Source of the DNA: Gemmatimonadota bacterium
GTDB taxonomy: Bacteria > Gemmatimonadota > Gemmatimonadetes > Gemmatimonadales > GWC2-71-9
Assembly (NCBI GenBank): GCA_009692115.1
Contig: SHZU01000002.1
Span: 186,001-250,000 of the forward strand
Length of the DNA: 64,000 bases
Reading direction: 5' to 3'
A program made the position numbers and the translations under genes. Positions within the stretch are counted from its first letter, which is position 1, and every line of letters starts with the position of its first letter. The notes beneath the pieces were generated by a model. It made no database searches. It was not told the DNA's origin and saw nothing but the letters and a program-made list of their open reading frames with translations. Below are positions 38,747 to 47,010 of the stretch, piece after piece.

Positions 38747-39139
38747 TTAGGGTCTAGATGCGGCGCCCGGCTGAAAGGGCGCAGCGGGTGCGGGCCGGCT
38801 CACGAAGAGGACCCAGCCGATGAAGAGGACCTGGAAGGGGAGTCTGATCCAGAGGGCCAACTCGGGCGTGCCGGCGGCCCGGGCGTTCTGGAGCATCTGG
38901 ATGTTGGCGGGGAATACCGCGATGAGGAGGAGGACCAATCCGATCCCGGCCGGGCGCCGGAGCCGAGGAATCAGCAGGCCGACTCCGCCGGCGATTTCCG
39001 CGACGCCGCTCAACTGAACCAGGAAAAGGGGCGCGGGGAGCCAGGGCGGCATCATGGCCAGGTAGAACGACGGGACGATGAAGTGGCCGAGGCCGGCGGC
39101 GGCGAAGAAGAGGGCTGCGAGCGCCCGTGTGATGGTCAT
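38747..39139 (-). CDS. DoxX family membrane protein
   Basis: A 130-residue membrane protein with four hydrophobic spans. It shows the DoxX-like pattern LFFAAAGLGHFIVPSFYLAMMP, VQLSGVAEIAGGVGLLIPRLRRPAGIGL and a terminal RLPFQVLFIGWVLFV. I start at ATG 39139; a GTG or ATG extension to 39175 adds residues without predicted function. DoxX proteins are linked to redox and quinone chemistry in some bacteria; no specific role can be claimed here. Confidence 0.8.
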   Translation of the reverse strand: MTITRALAALFFAAAGLGHFIVPSFYLAMMPPWLPAPLFLVQLSGVAEIAGGVGLLIPRLRRPAGIGLVLLLIAVFPANIQMLQNARAAGTPELALWIRLPFQVLFIGWVLFVSRPAPAAPFQPGAASRP

Positions 39140-39183
39140 GGCCAAAGGGTACATCGAACGCGAACCCCCTGCCAAGAGTCACC

Positions 39184-39378
39184 ATGTCTCCTCGCCAATG
39201 CTTCTCGGCCAGCGTCGCAGCGTGGACCCTGGCCGCCTGCTCCACTCCGGCCCGTCAGTCCTCGGCCCCGTCGGAGGCTCCGACTGTCACGTCGACGCCC
39301 GGTTCTCTGAGGTACCGTCTCCGGGTGGCTGGGGTGGGGTCACCAACCAGCTCGCGACGAGGCCGGCCAGCGTGCTGA
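39184..39378 (+). pseudogene. Lipoprotein N-terminal remnant
   Basis: A 64-codon frame starts MSPRQCFSASVAAWTLAAC, a plausible signal peptide with lipobox TLAAC, and continues with a Ser/Pro-rich linker (TPARQSSAPSEAPTVTST). It then runs into the 3' end of the antisense potassium-channel gene, where the residues turn Arg-rich and noncoding-like. This is what the 5' end of an exported lipoprotein gene looks like when cut off by a rearrangement. It could be chance. Confidence 0.35.
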
Positions 39379-39880
39379 ACAACCCAACGCCACTGAACAT
39401 GAGCAGCCCGCCGACCAATCGGCCTTCGCTGGTCACCGGGAAGCGATCACCGTACCCGACGGTGGTGACGACCAAGAAGGTCAGGAGCAACGCCGCCACG
39501 ACCGTCGACTGTCCTCGATGAGCCAGAAACGTATCCGAGACGATACGGATGGCCTTGATACTCTGGGCCAACCGCACCAGTCGAAGGATGCGCCCGAGTC
39601 GACCGAGCCTGAGGACGGGGGTGAGGGGGATACTTGAGAGGAGGTCGAGCCATCCCCAGGTGAAGAAGTAGCGACGTTTGCTCGGGGCGCGAAGGAAGGT
39701 GATCACAAAATCAACGAGGAACACGACGGCGACCGCCGTGTCGGCGTGCTCCAAGACCCGCGTGATCTCCGGATCCCCCCGCACGGCGGCGAGCCCCACC
39801 AGGATCCCGATTGAGGCGACCGAGAGCAACAACATCAGGAGTGCAAACGGCCCCAAGACGGGACGACTCGCCGCGTTCAC
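39287..39880 (-). CDS. Voltage-gated potassium channel with an internal pore deletion
   Basis: A 197-residue ion-channel protein. It has the S1-S4-like region, an S4 of spaced arginines (RLGRLGRILRLVRL), and the potassium selectivity filter TTVGYGDRFP followed by an S6-like span. The S5 helix (STVVAALLLTFLVV) runs straight into the filter. Family members have a turret and a pore helix of roughly 40-50 residues between them (often ending in WWAFVT). The missing part suggests an in-frame deletion and a nonfunctional channel. The start is GTG 39880, overlapping the stop of the upstream MBL gene. Confidence 0.75.
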   Translation of the reverse strand: MNAASRPVLGPFALLMLLLSVASIGILVGLAAVRGDPEITRVLEHADTAVAVVFLVDFVITFLRAPSKRRYFFTWGWLDLLSSIPLTPVLRLGRLGRILRLVRLAQSIKAIRIVSDTFLAHRGQSTVVAALLLTFLVVTTVGYGDRFPVTSEGRLVGGLLMFSGVGLFSTLAGLVASWLVTPPQPPGDGTSENRAST

Positions 39881-41580
39881 CAGTGCCCGCCGTTCGACGC
39901 CACCATCAAGGCCCGGGCGACCCCGCTTGGCTGCATCGCGTCATCCAGCAGGAACGTGCGGGGGAGTCCCGCCAACGCGCCCTCAAAAGGGCCTTGGGAC
40001 ACCCGACCGGACGCCGCCACCGTGAATCCGGACCGCCCGTCGGTCGTGATCCGAATATCGCCGACGCTGAACCCCGCAAAACTCGCTTGGGGTCCGGTCG
40101 GGCTGCCTTCCTCGGTCTGCAGGACCACGGCGGGTGGCACCGTCACACACGGGGCTTGGGCCAGGAGCACGCTTTCGACCACGCTCCGTCGAGGAAGCGC
40201 GAAGTTGCTCGATTGCCCGGCCCCGACACCGATCAGCGCCACCGTGGGCCGGGTGCGATTCATGTAGGTGCTGTTGGTGCTGCTCTCACTGCCGTGGTGA
40301 TTGGCGACGAGTACGTCGATGCCCCCGGTTGAGATCAGGGGGGTACTCCCTCCGGGTGAAATCGCCGTGATGAGTGCGGTCTCTACATCTGTTTGCGAGG
40401 TGGACCGTCCGGTGCAGGCATTGTCCGCGCTGCCCCCCCCGAGGTCGCTGGCCCAGAGGAAGTCGAATCCGCCGTACTTGATGAGTACCGCAATCGAGCG
40501 GTCGTTCTCGTCGGAGACGGTCACGTGCCCGCCGCCGATGAGGCTCCCGTTGGAGGCAAGGAACGTCAGGGTCGCGCCGTTGCCGAGCGGGATCGTCGAG
40601 CCCAGCACGGGGACAACATGCCGCCCCGCCGAGGTCGTCGGGGTGACGGCTTTCCACTGATCGGTACAGGACGTGGTATTCGACGACCCATTGAAATAGT
40701 TCTTCCTGTGGACGTCGTATCCCGCCCGGACCACTTCATCCAATCCCCCGACGTGATCGCAATGCTGGTGACCGGCGATGGTGTAGTCGAGGCCTTGACC
40801 CGGCTGAACGCCGACGCTCTTGAGGTAGGGTACCACCGAGGCCGTACCGTCGCCGGTGTTGCCGGCCTCCAGCAGCACGGTGGTGCCGTCGGGACCTCGG
40901 ACCAGGATGGAGCCGCCCCACCCCACGTTGATCTGGTGGATCTCCAGATTCGCGGGTGGGGCCGTGACGACCACGCTACTGGTCCCCGCGATCCCGTCAA
41001 CGGTCGCCGTCATCGTCGTGGTGCCGACCGCCAGGGCACTCACCACCCCCCCCGCGCTGACGGAGGCCACCGCGAGGGCACTGCTGGTCCAGGTGATCGG
41101 CCGACCCGTGACCAGATTCCCCCGGGCATCGCGTGCCGTCGCGGACAGGGGTGCGGTCGCCCCCACTAGCATCGCGAGGGTCGGTGGGGTCACCGAGACG
41201 ACGGCCACGGGGCCCGGGGTCGCGGTGACCGTCGCCTCGCCCGTGATCCCGTCGCTCGTCGCCCTGATCTGAGCGGACCCCGGTGTGAGCGCGGAGACCA
41301 ACCCCGCCGTCGAAACCGTCGCGACTGACTCGAGGGAGGACGTCCACGTCACGGTCCGACCGGTGAGTGGGTTGCCCTGCGCGTCCCGCGGGGTGGCCGT
41401 GAGCTGCGTCGTGGCCCCCGCGATCAGGGTTGCCGAACTTGGGGTGACGGCGACCGATGCGACGGCGGGCGGGGGTGGCGGCGGGGGCGGCGGATTGGGA
41501 GCCGTCGTCCCTCCACCACAGGCCGCCAAGGCGAGGAGCGGGACCCCTGTCAGGAGGAGTCGGACCATGGCTTTCATCAA
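39877..41580 (-). CDS. Ig-domain lipoprotein with ComEC-like metallo-beta-lactamase domain
   Basis: A 567-residue exported protein. The signal ends in LLALAACGGG, followed by a Pro-rich linker and two Big_2-like Ig repeats (TLIAGATTQLTATPRDAQGN and MLVGATAPLSATARDARGN). The C-terminal half is a metallo-beta-lactamase fold: HQINVGWGGSILVRG, GHQHCDHVGGLDEVV (HxHxDH), and VANHHGSESS. The arrangement resembles the ComEC-type hydrolase. Substrate is unknown; nucleic acid or sugar phosphates are possible. It overlaps the channel gene by four bases, so the two were cotranscribed. Confidence 0.8.
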   Translation of the reverse strand: MMKAMVRLLLTGVPLLALAACGGGTTAPNPPPPPPPPPAVASVAVTPSSATLIAGATTQLTATPRDAQGNPLTGRTVTWTSSLESVATVSTAGLVSALTPGSAQIRATSDGITGEATVTATPGPVAVVSVTPPTLAMLVGATAPLSATARDARGNLVTGRPITWTSSALAVASVSAGGVVSALAVGTTTMTATVDGIAGTSSVVVTAPPANLEIHQINVGWGGSILVRGPDGTTVLLEAGNTGDGTASVVPYLKSVGVQPGQGLDYTIAGHQHCDHVGGLDEVVRAGYDVHRKNYFNGSSNTTSCTDQWKAVTPTTSAGRHVVPVLGSTIPLGNGATLTFLASNGSLIGGGHVTVSDENDRSIAVLIKYGGFDFLWASDLGGGSADNACTGRSTSQTDVETALITAISPGGSTPLISTGGIDVLVANHHGSESSTNSTYMNRTRPTVALIGVGAGQSSNFALPRRSVVESVLLAQAPCVTVPPAVVLQTEEGSPTGPQASFAGFSVGDIRITTDGRSGFTVAASGRVSQGPFEGALAGLPRTFLLDDAMQPSGVARALMVASNGGHW

Positions 41581-41654
41581 GCCTTGCCCCCTTTACCAAG
41601 GGTTGGGAGAGTCTGGTTGTCGGCCTGCGGGTGTCATTGCGCCGTCTGCAGCGA

Positions 41655-41915
41655 CTAATCAGCGTGATGTTCCACTCGTAGCCTACCGAGCCATCTATCG
41701 GTACGGGCTTGCTCACGCCAATGCAAAGAAGAGAACCACCATCGCCATTCCAGATCCGGCCCCGATGCCCAACACCACAGCGCATCGTTGGGGATGGCTA
41801 CCAGGTCCTCCGCCAGCGACGAAATGCACACGAACTTGACCGCGCCCAATGCTTCGCATGGCCCCGCGTTGGCCGCCAGCAATACACCGGCGGCGGCAAC
41901 GAGGCCGGGTATCAT
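41655..41915 (-). pseudogene. Truncated exported protein, N-terminus only
   Basis: An 86-codon frame whose ATG (41915) overlaps the stop of the serine hydrolase gene (ATGA), arguing for real translation coupling. It begins MIPGLVAAAGVLLAANAG, a likely signal, and continues PCEALGAVKFVCISSLAEDLVAIPN, which resembles the first blade of an SMP-30/arylesterase-like beta-propeller. After about residue 45 the sequence turns Trp/Arg-rich and loses resemblance. A different frame of the same stretch ends with a hydrophobic segment. The likely meaning is a gene cut by deletion. The family guess is tentative. Confidence 0.35.
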
Positions 41916-43333
41916 TGGGCCGGCCGCTTCTTGGCCGTGGTGATCGGACCGCCGTAGTTCTCGATTTCCAGCCGATCGACGAGGCCAGCTTGGTTCTTCA
42001 GGAAGCTGACCCGAAGATCGGGGCCCTTGACTACGAACCGCGACGGAGTGTCGGCCAACAGCTCGTTTCGGGCGGCGCCTCCGAGCCCCCGACCCTGGGC
42101 GTACAGGGTTCCGCCTTCGCGGGTGATGGTGATCGCGGCGCCGGCACCCAGTTCATAGGCACCGACGTAGCTGTCCAGGAGCTTGGGATCGACCGCGATG
42201 CTCTTCCGCGCTGCGATGGGGACGTAGTCTTCACCCCGGAGCAGCGCGATCGCCGCGTCCGCCAGCTCCTGGATCTGCCCGGAGTTCGTCATGTAGTACA
42301 CCCCAACGCGGGCATCGAGGTCACCCATCATGTTGGCGAGCTGGCCAGGAATGCTCCCGCCGTGGCTGATGATCGTATGCCCCTTGTCGTCTTTCTTGAT
42401 GAAAAAGCCGAACCCGTAGGCCCCGCCGAATTGGGGCTCGTGCATTTTCCGGATTGAGGCTTCCGACAGAATCCGCCGGCCCTGCCACATCCCGCCGTTC
42501 AGGTGCGCCCCGAGGAATCGGGCCATGTCCTCTGGTCTCAAGTAAATGTCGCCAGCGGGGTACACGTCGAAGTGCACCTGAGCCACCGGTCTGGGCTGGC
42601 CCGTCGCCCCGCCCGGACTGTACGGCAGTGCCATCACCTCGACCATCTCGGGGGACGGGTACACCGGATGGGGAGTCGTCACGCCTAACGGCCTGAGCAG
42701 GCTATCGACGAGGTACTTCTCGTACTCGACGCCTGAGATGTTCTGGACCATGAGCCCTGCCAATCCGAAGGCGAAGTTGTTGTACTCGAACTGGGTTTCA
42801 GGGGCCCGGACCGTATAGAGCGTGGATACCATCTGCTCGAGGGTCTTGGGTAGCTCCCGGCGCCAGATCGGTTTGGTGACCGCCCCGGCAATGAGCCCGG
42901 ACCAGTGCGACAGGACGTGGGTGACGTTGACCGGCTTCTCGCTCTGGAGCCGGTCCTGCACCCGGCTGTTCTCGAGATATCGGTTCACCGGGTCATCCAG
43001 TTTGAGCTTCCCCTGATCGACCAGCTGCATCAGGGCCGTGGCCGTGGCGGATTTGAAGCTCGATCCCGTGCTGTAGATCGTCTCGGTCGTCGCCGGGGTC
43101 TTGGTCCGCATGTTCGCGTAACCGAACGCCGCTTTCCAGACGATGGAGTCGCCCTTGACCAGCGCGATCGAAACCGAAGGAATGCCCCGTTGCGCGAGCG
43201 CGGACTCGATGATGCCGGTCAACACGGTTTTGGTTCGTTCGAGATCGTACCGCCCCGCCTGGGCCGCCGCCCGGGATCCTACGAGTGCCAGCGAGACGAT
43301 CAGGCCGGCGGATCCGAGTATTCGCTTCATCAT
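41912..43333 (-). CDS. Serine hydrolase, beta-lactamase (class C-like) family
   Basis: A 473-residue secreted enzyme. It has a signal peptide, then the catalytic SxxK motif in STGSSFKSATATAL, the YxN-type motif in FEYNNFAFGL, and the HGG motif in ISHGGSIPGQLA. This fold covers class C beta-lactamases, DD-peptidases, esterases and D-aminopeptidases. It lies 27 bases downstream of a D-aminoacylase-like gene, which suggests peptidoglycan or D-amino-acid peptide processing. The exact activity is open. Confidence 0.88.
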   Translation of the reverse strand: MMKRILGSAGLIVSLALVGSRAAAQAGRYDLERTKTVLTGIIESALAQRGIPSVSIALVKGDSIVWKAAFGYANMRTKTPATTETIYSTGSSFKSATATALMQLVDQGKLKLDDPVNRYLENSRVQDRLQSEKPVNVTHVLSHWSGLIAGAVTKPIWRRELPKTLEQMVSTLYTVRAPETQFEYNNFAFGLAGLMVQNISGVEYEKYLVDSLLRPLGVTTPHPVYPSPEMVEVMALPYSPGGATGQPRPVAQVHFDVYPAGDIYLRPEDMARFLGAHLNGGMWQGRRILSEASIRKMHEPQFGGAYGFGFFIKKDDKGHTIISHGGSIPGQLANMMGDLDARVGVYYMTNSGQIQELADAAIALLRGEDYVPIAARKSIAVDPKLLDSYVGAYELGAGAAITITREGGTLYAQGRGLGGAARNELLADTPSRFVVKGPDLRVSFLKNQAGLVDRLEIENYGGPITTAKKRPAQ

Positions 43334-43360
43334 GGAGGGCTCCTAGAAATAGAATGGTGG

Positions 43361-45127
43361 CTATTGCGGGTCCGCGGCACCGCGCCAGCCGGGGCCGCGA
43401 ACGACCCGGCCCGGCTTGGCACCAGTATGTCTGCCTTCCCGAACCACCTCGACCCCATTGACGAATACGTACTCCACGCCGGTCGACAGTTGGTGCGGCT
43501 TTTCGAACGTGCTGTGTTCCTGGATGGTGGCGGGATCGAAGACCACGACATCCGCATACATCCCTTCTCTGAGGAGGCCGCGATCGCGGATCAGCAACCG
43601 CTCGGCGACGGCCCCCGTCATCTTCCGAATCGCATCCTCCAGCGGAACGACGCCCTCGTCGCGGACGTATTGGCCGAGGATCCGGGGATAGGTCCCGTAG
43701 GCTCGCGGGTGGCCTCCGCCTTTGGCACTGTCCGGATCCATCCCGGCGGCGTCGGTGCCGATGATCATCCACGGCTGCTTCAGGATCGACTTGACGTTGT
43801 CCTCATTCATGAGAAAGTAGATCGCGCCGATGTTGCCCTTTTCGGCGAGGAGGAGGTCCATCACGGCATCGAGCCAATCTTTCTTCGTTCCCGCCAGAAC
43901 GTCCGCGAGGCGCTTTTGCGACCATTGCTGGTTCGCCTCGCTCCGAAGCCTGGTGAGAAGTACCCCCTGCGGCGTGGCCTGCTCGCAGAGACTCTCCCAG
44001 TAGCTGGTGGGGTGGGCCACCTCCGCCCGAATCCGGGCTCGCTCCGCCGGATCCGAAAGCCTCTGGATCAGCTTGCCGTCCTCGGAAGCAAAGGGCGGCA
44101 GGCAGGCCGCCAGGCCGGTGCCGCCCGCCGTGTACGGATACATGGTCGCTTGGACATCCAGACCCGCCTGTCTGGCCGAGTCGATCTTGGCGATCATGAC
44201 CGGCATCTTGTTCCAGTTCTTGATGCCCGCCGCTTTGAGGTGATAGATCTCCACCGCCACGCCGGCTTCCCGGCCGATTCGGAGCGCCTCGTCGATGCCT
44301 TCGAGCACCCGGTCGGCCTCGGAACGCAGGTGGGTGATGTAGAGGCCGCCGTAGGGCGCCATCGCTTTCGCGACTGCGATCAGCTCTTCAGTGCCCGCAA
44401 AGTTCCCGGGTGGATAGATCAACGCCGAGCCGAGGCCGAACGCTCCGTCTTCCATGGCGCGGCGCAGGGCGGCGCGCATCGAGTCGAGCGGCGCACCGAC
44501 GGCCGCACCCATCTTGAGGCCCATCCCGTACTGCCGCAGCGTGCTGGCACCGACGAAGGCGCCCACGTTGGGAGAGACCCCGTGTGCCTCCATGGCCCGG
44601 AGCCAGGCGTCGAAGCCCCGGTCGCCCTGGAATCGGCGCGCGGAGGCAACCACCTGCGGCCCCGAGGCCGACAGATCTTTGAGGGTCAATTCGCTGATTG
44701 GAGCCGAGGTGTAGCCCTCGCCCATGATCTCGGTGGTGACGCCCTGGGTCAGCTTGCTCACGGCACGTCCGTCGCCGGTGAGGTAGGGGCCGCCGGCCTG
44801 AATGTCGATGAAGCCGGGTGCGACGATTTTGCCCGTCGCGTCGAGGCGACGCCGGGCCGGGGCGCTGCCCAACATGCCGCGGCGGACCACCCGAACCACC
44901 CGGTCACCGCGAATCGCGACGTCGCCGTCGAACCAGGGATTGCCGGTTCCGTCGACGACCCGGCCGTTGGTGATGACGAGATCGAAGGTCGAGTCGGATG
45001 AAACGCGGCGCTCGTCCTGCGCGGCGACGTCGGCCGGCGCCCCGCCGGCTGCGGTACAACTGGTCACCGCGATGCAGAGCGTAGCGCGGTTCAACAACTG
45101 CCGGGTCCGGGATACAACGTGTTCCAT
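43361..45127 (-). CDS. N-acyl-D-amino-acid deacylase-like amidohydrolase, missing HxH
   Basis: A 588-residue exported amidohydrolase with an N-terminal signal. It has DLVITNGRVVDGTGNPWF, IVAPGFIDIQ, the THLRSEADRV (His) and EIYHLKAAG (His) segments, and a late GTDAAGMDPD (Asp) that fit the D-aminoacylase family. The first metal site, normally an HxH after GFID, is replaced here by QAGGPYLTGDGR, so two ligands are absent. The rest of the domain looks intact. It may be inactive, use a different metal set, or bind substrate only. It is upstream of the serine hydrolase. Confidence 0.8.
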   Translation of the reverse strand: MEHVVSRTRQLLNRATLCIAVTSCTAAGGAPADVAAQDERRVSSDSTFDLVITNGRVVDGTGNPWFDGDVAIRGDRVVRVVRRGMLGSAPARRRLDATGKIVAPGFIDIQAGGPYLTGDGRAVSKLTQGVTTEIMGEGYTSAPISELTLKDLSASGPQVVASARRFQGDRGFDAWLRAMEAHGVSPNVGAFVGASTLRQYGMGLKMGAAVGAPLDSMRAALRRAMEDGAFGLGSALIYPPGNFAGTEELIAVAKAMAPYGGLYITHLRSEADRVLEGIDEALRIGREAGVAVEIYHLKAAGIKNWNKMPVMIAKIDSARQAGLDVQATMYPYTAGGTGLAACLPPFASEDGKLIQRLSDPAERARIRAEVAHPTSYWESLCEQATPQGVLLTRLRSEANQQWSQKRLADVLAGTKKDWLDAVMDLLLAEKGNIGAIYFLMNEDNVKSILKQPWMIIGTDAAGMDPDSAKGGGHPRAYGTYPRILGQYVRDEGVVPLEDAIRKMTGAVAERLLIRDRGLLREGMYADVVVFDPATIQEHSTFEKPHQLSTGVEYVFVNGVEVVREGRHTGAKPGRVVRGPGWRGAADPQ

Positions 45128-45639
45128 GGGACTCCTGGCCTGCTGCGGAAGCGGCCCGTCCGTCGGATCTGCGTGGTGCCAACCGGAGGTGAACGGACCT
45201 CAATTGCGACAATCGGACGGTTCACGGGTATAATAGCCCGCGGGCCAAGCGGTCGCCATGACGGGACGCGAACCGGGGGATGGCCTCACCACCGAGGCCC
45301 GAGTGTTCTCGGCTCGGGAGGGCCAGAAACCCGATACCCCGGAGCAACACATCTTCCCGCCCGGTGCCACGTCGGCGGTACCACACCTCGGCGAAGGCTC
45401 TCAACGCTGACCTTAAAGCGGCGCTGCTGGGCCGCTAGTGTCTTGGAGCGCTGATCGTTACCGCTTTGGCCGGCGGCAATCGTCTGACTGTCGTGACATC
45501 GGCATAAGGTAGGCCGGGGAATGACCTACGGGTCGGACGGACAATCGACCTGAATCGCATCCAACGGCCTCCGGGATCTGATCGCTGAGCGAAGATCGCC
45601 GGGGGCCGTGACCGCGCCGTGACTCGCACGGCATATCGA
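45128..45639. other. Intergenic region of about 510 bases with no recognisable gene
   Basis: I see no convincing coding frame on either strand. Short frames of about 60 codons exist on the minus strand (for example 45222-45404, with RRRGTGREDVLLRGIGFLAL) but they match nothing I know. A perfect TATAAT lies at 45229-45234 on the plus strand with a TTGCGA 19 bases upstream, an imperfect promoter-like spacing. It faces no plus-strand gene. Confidence 0.5.
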
Positions 45640-46011
45640 CTAGGGAGTCGATCCGTTCAGGCTCTGGAGGAGCCCGTAGGTGAGCACGCCGCCGACGATG
45701 GCGATGCCGGCCAGCAACGTCTTGCCGATGTGCCGGTACCGGGTCGATACCTCGGTGATATCCCGAACCGGGATGGCCAACCGCTGGATGGCCGTGGCCG
45801 TCCGGTGGCCCGTCAACGTGTCGGCGACGATTTTCGGCCGGTAGACGAGCATATTGGGCTCGTAGGCGGTCTTGATCCGGATGACCTCGACCGGCTCGCC
45901 GGCCAGTAGGGTCTCGGTGCCGACCGACTGCGGATGCCAGGCGACGCAGCCGGTCGTGTGAATCACCAGGCCGGCCGCCAGAATGCCTAACGTGAGGTGT
46001 CGTCGCATCAT
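45640..46011 (-). CDS. Small lipoprotein, 123 aa
   Basis: A 123-residue protein with a signal and lipobox (GLVIHTTGCVAW) near residue 20, then a soluble domain (TLLAGEPVEVIRIKT, YRPKIVADTLTGHRT) and a late hydrophobic segment (LLAGIAIVGGVLTYGLLQSL) near the C-terminus. The start is ATG 46011, immediately before the chimeric gene's stop. The family is unidentified. An envelope role is inferred from the signal only. Confidence 0.6.
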   Translation of the reverse strand: MMRRHLTLGILAAGLVIHTTGCVAWHPQSVGTETLLAGEPVEVIRIKTAYEPNMLVYRPKIVADTLTGHRTATAIQRLAIPVRDITEVSTRYRHIGKTLLAGIAIVGGVLTYGLLQSLNGSTP

Positions 46012-46012
46012 C

Positions 46013-46663
46013 TTACCTGGTGGTGGAGGCGGGAAGTCCGAGCCGGTCGGCCCGGGCGGTTGCCTCTCGCTCGAAAATAACGTCATAGGGCGACAGTTGG
46101 GCGATGGTCCGCCACCAGCGCGAGGACTCGTCGGGCCGGCCCAGATCCTCCAAGAGTTCCGCCCGGAGGAACCGCTGATAGGTCCCCGCGTAAAACGGCG
46201 AGCCCACCGCGAATTGGAACCAGATGTCGGTCCGGAGCCGTTCGAGTGCGGCGAGCGCATCGGCCGGCCGGCCGAGGAGCCGGAGGGTCTCGGCGTCCAA
46301 GGTGCGGGCTAACTGTTCGGCCAAGACTTCTGCGCCATGCGGGACTGACAGCTCGGAGAGTGCTTCCCCCCGACGCTGGAGGTCGGCGACGTCGCTCCGC
46401 CTGGCCGCCAGCAGGCCGAGCAGGTATAGGCGGAGGTGAGCGTGGAGACCGTCGTGGAACACCAACGGCACCGCCACACTCGGTTTGACTGCGCCCGGGT
46501 CGAACGCCTCCAACTCCGCCGTGACCGCCGCCCGCTCGGCCGCGTCGACCGGGCCAATCCGCCGGCGGACCGGGGCCCGGCCGGGACGGCGGGTCCGGCG
46601 CTCATCGCGATTAAAGAAGACCCAGTAGCCGGCTGGGTCCGGCAGCCAGCTCAGGGTGCACAC
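46013..46663 (-). pseudogene. Chimeric gene: NRDE (TANGO2) start fused to a TPR-kinase tail
   Basis: The first 25 residues, MCTLSWLPDPAGYWVFFNRDE then RRTRR, are the hallmark start of NRDE/TANGO2 proteins. After about residue 35 that family ends and the sequence becomes an Ala/Leu-rich helical tail, LQRRGEALSELSVPHGAEVLAEQLAR, LGRPADALAALERLR and FAVGSPFYAGTYQRFLRAELLEDLGR. This matches the C-terminal TPR region found on serine/threonine kinases and cyclases of this kind of genome. The two parts do not belong together, so a deletion probably fused two genes in frame. The GTG start at 46663 is next to the DinB stop. Confidence 0.7.
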
Positions 46664-47004
46664 CTAACGGCTGGCCCGCGAGTGGCTCACGGTCGAAGGG
46701 GCAATCCCGAAGTCGGGGTCGAGGATAATCCCGTCGCCGACGATGAGGAGTCTGATCAGAGCAAAGTGATGAACGGAGTGGCTCACCAGGAACTTGAGCT
46801 CCCGGCCAACCGAGGAGGCGGCCCAGTTGGGGATGGCCCGCTCCGGGAGGCCCGACAGGTAGCTGTGGTAGTGCTCAACGACATGACGGAGCTGGGCCCC
46901 GACCGGGGGGACCAGCTGCCGCGGCGGTTGGCGTATTGGGCGTCATCCAGCGCGTCGAGCAGCGTCAGGACCTGCTCAAGGCACCGGTCATTGGCACGGA
47001 TCAT
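46664..47004 (-). pseudogene. DinB-like protein, frameshifted
   Basis: From ATG 47004 the first frame reads MIRANDRCLEQVLTLLDALDDAQYANRR, typical of DinB-type four-helix proteins. It then breaks, and in the next frame the family continues VGAQLRHVVEHYHSYL, then GRELKFLVSHSVHHFALIRLL and PDFGIAPSTVSHSR up to TAG 46664-46666. The stretch between the first and last helices is shorter than in intact DinB proteins, so some sequence may also be lost. The stop abuts the chimeric NRDE gene, and DinB-NRDE neighbours are seen in other bacteria. Confidence 0.65.
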
Positions 47005-47010
47005 CGGATC

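Noticed and set aside
45222-45404. 60-codon minus-strand frame as a gene fragment
   Set aside because: No recognisable family, no ribosome site, and the probable start is TTG.
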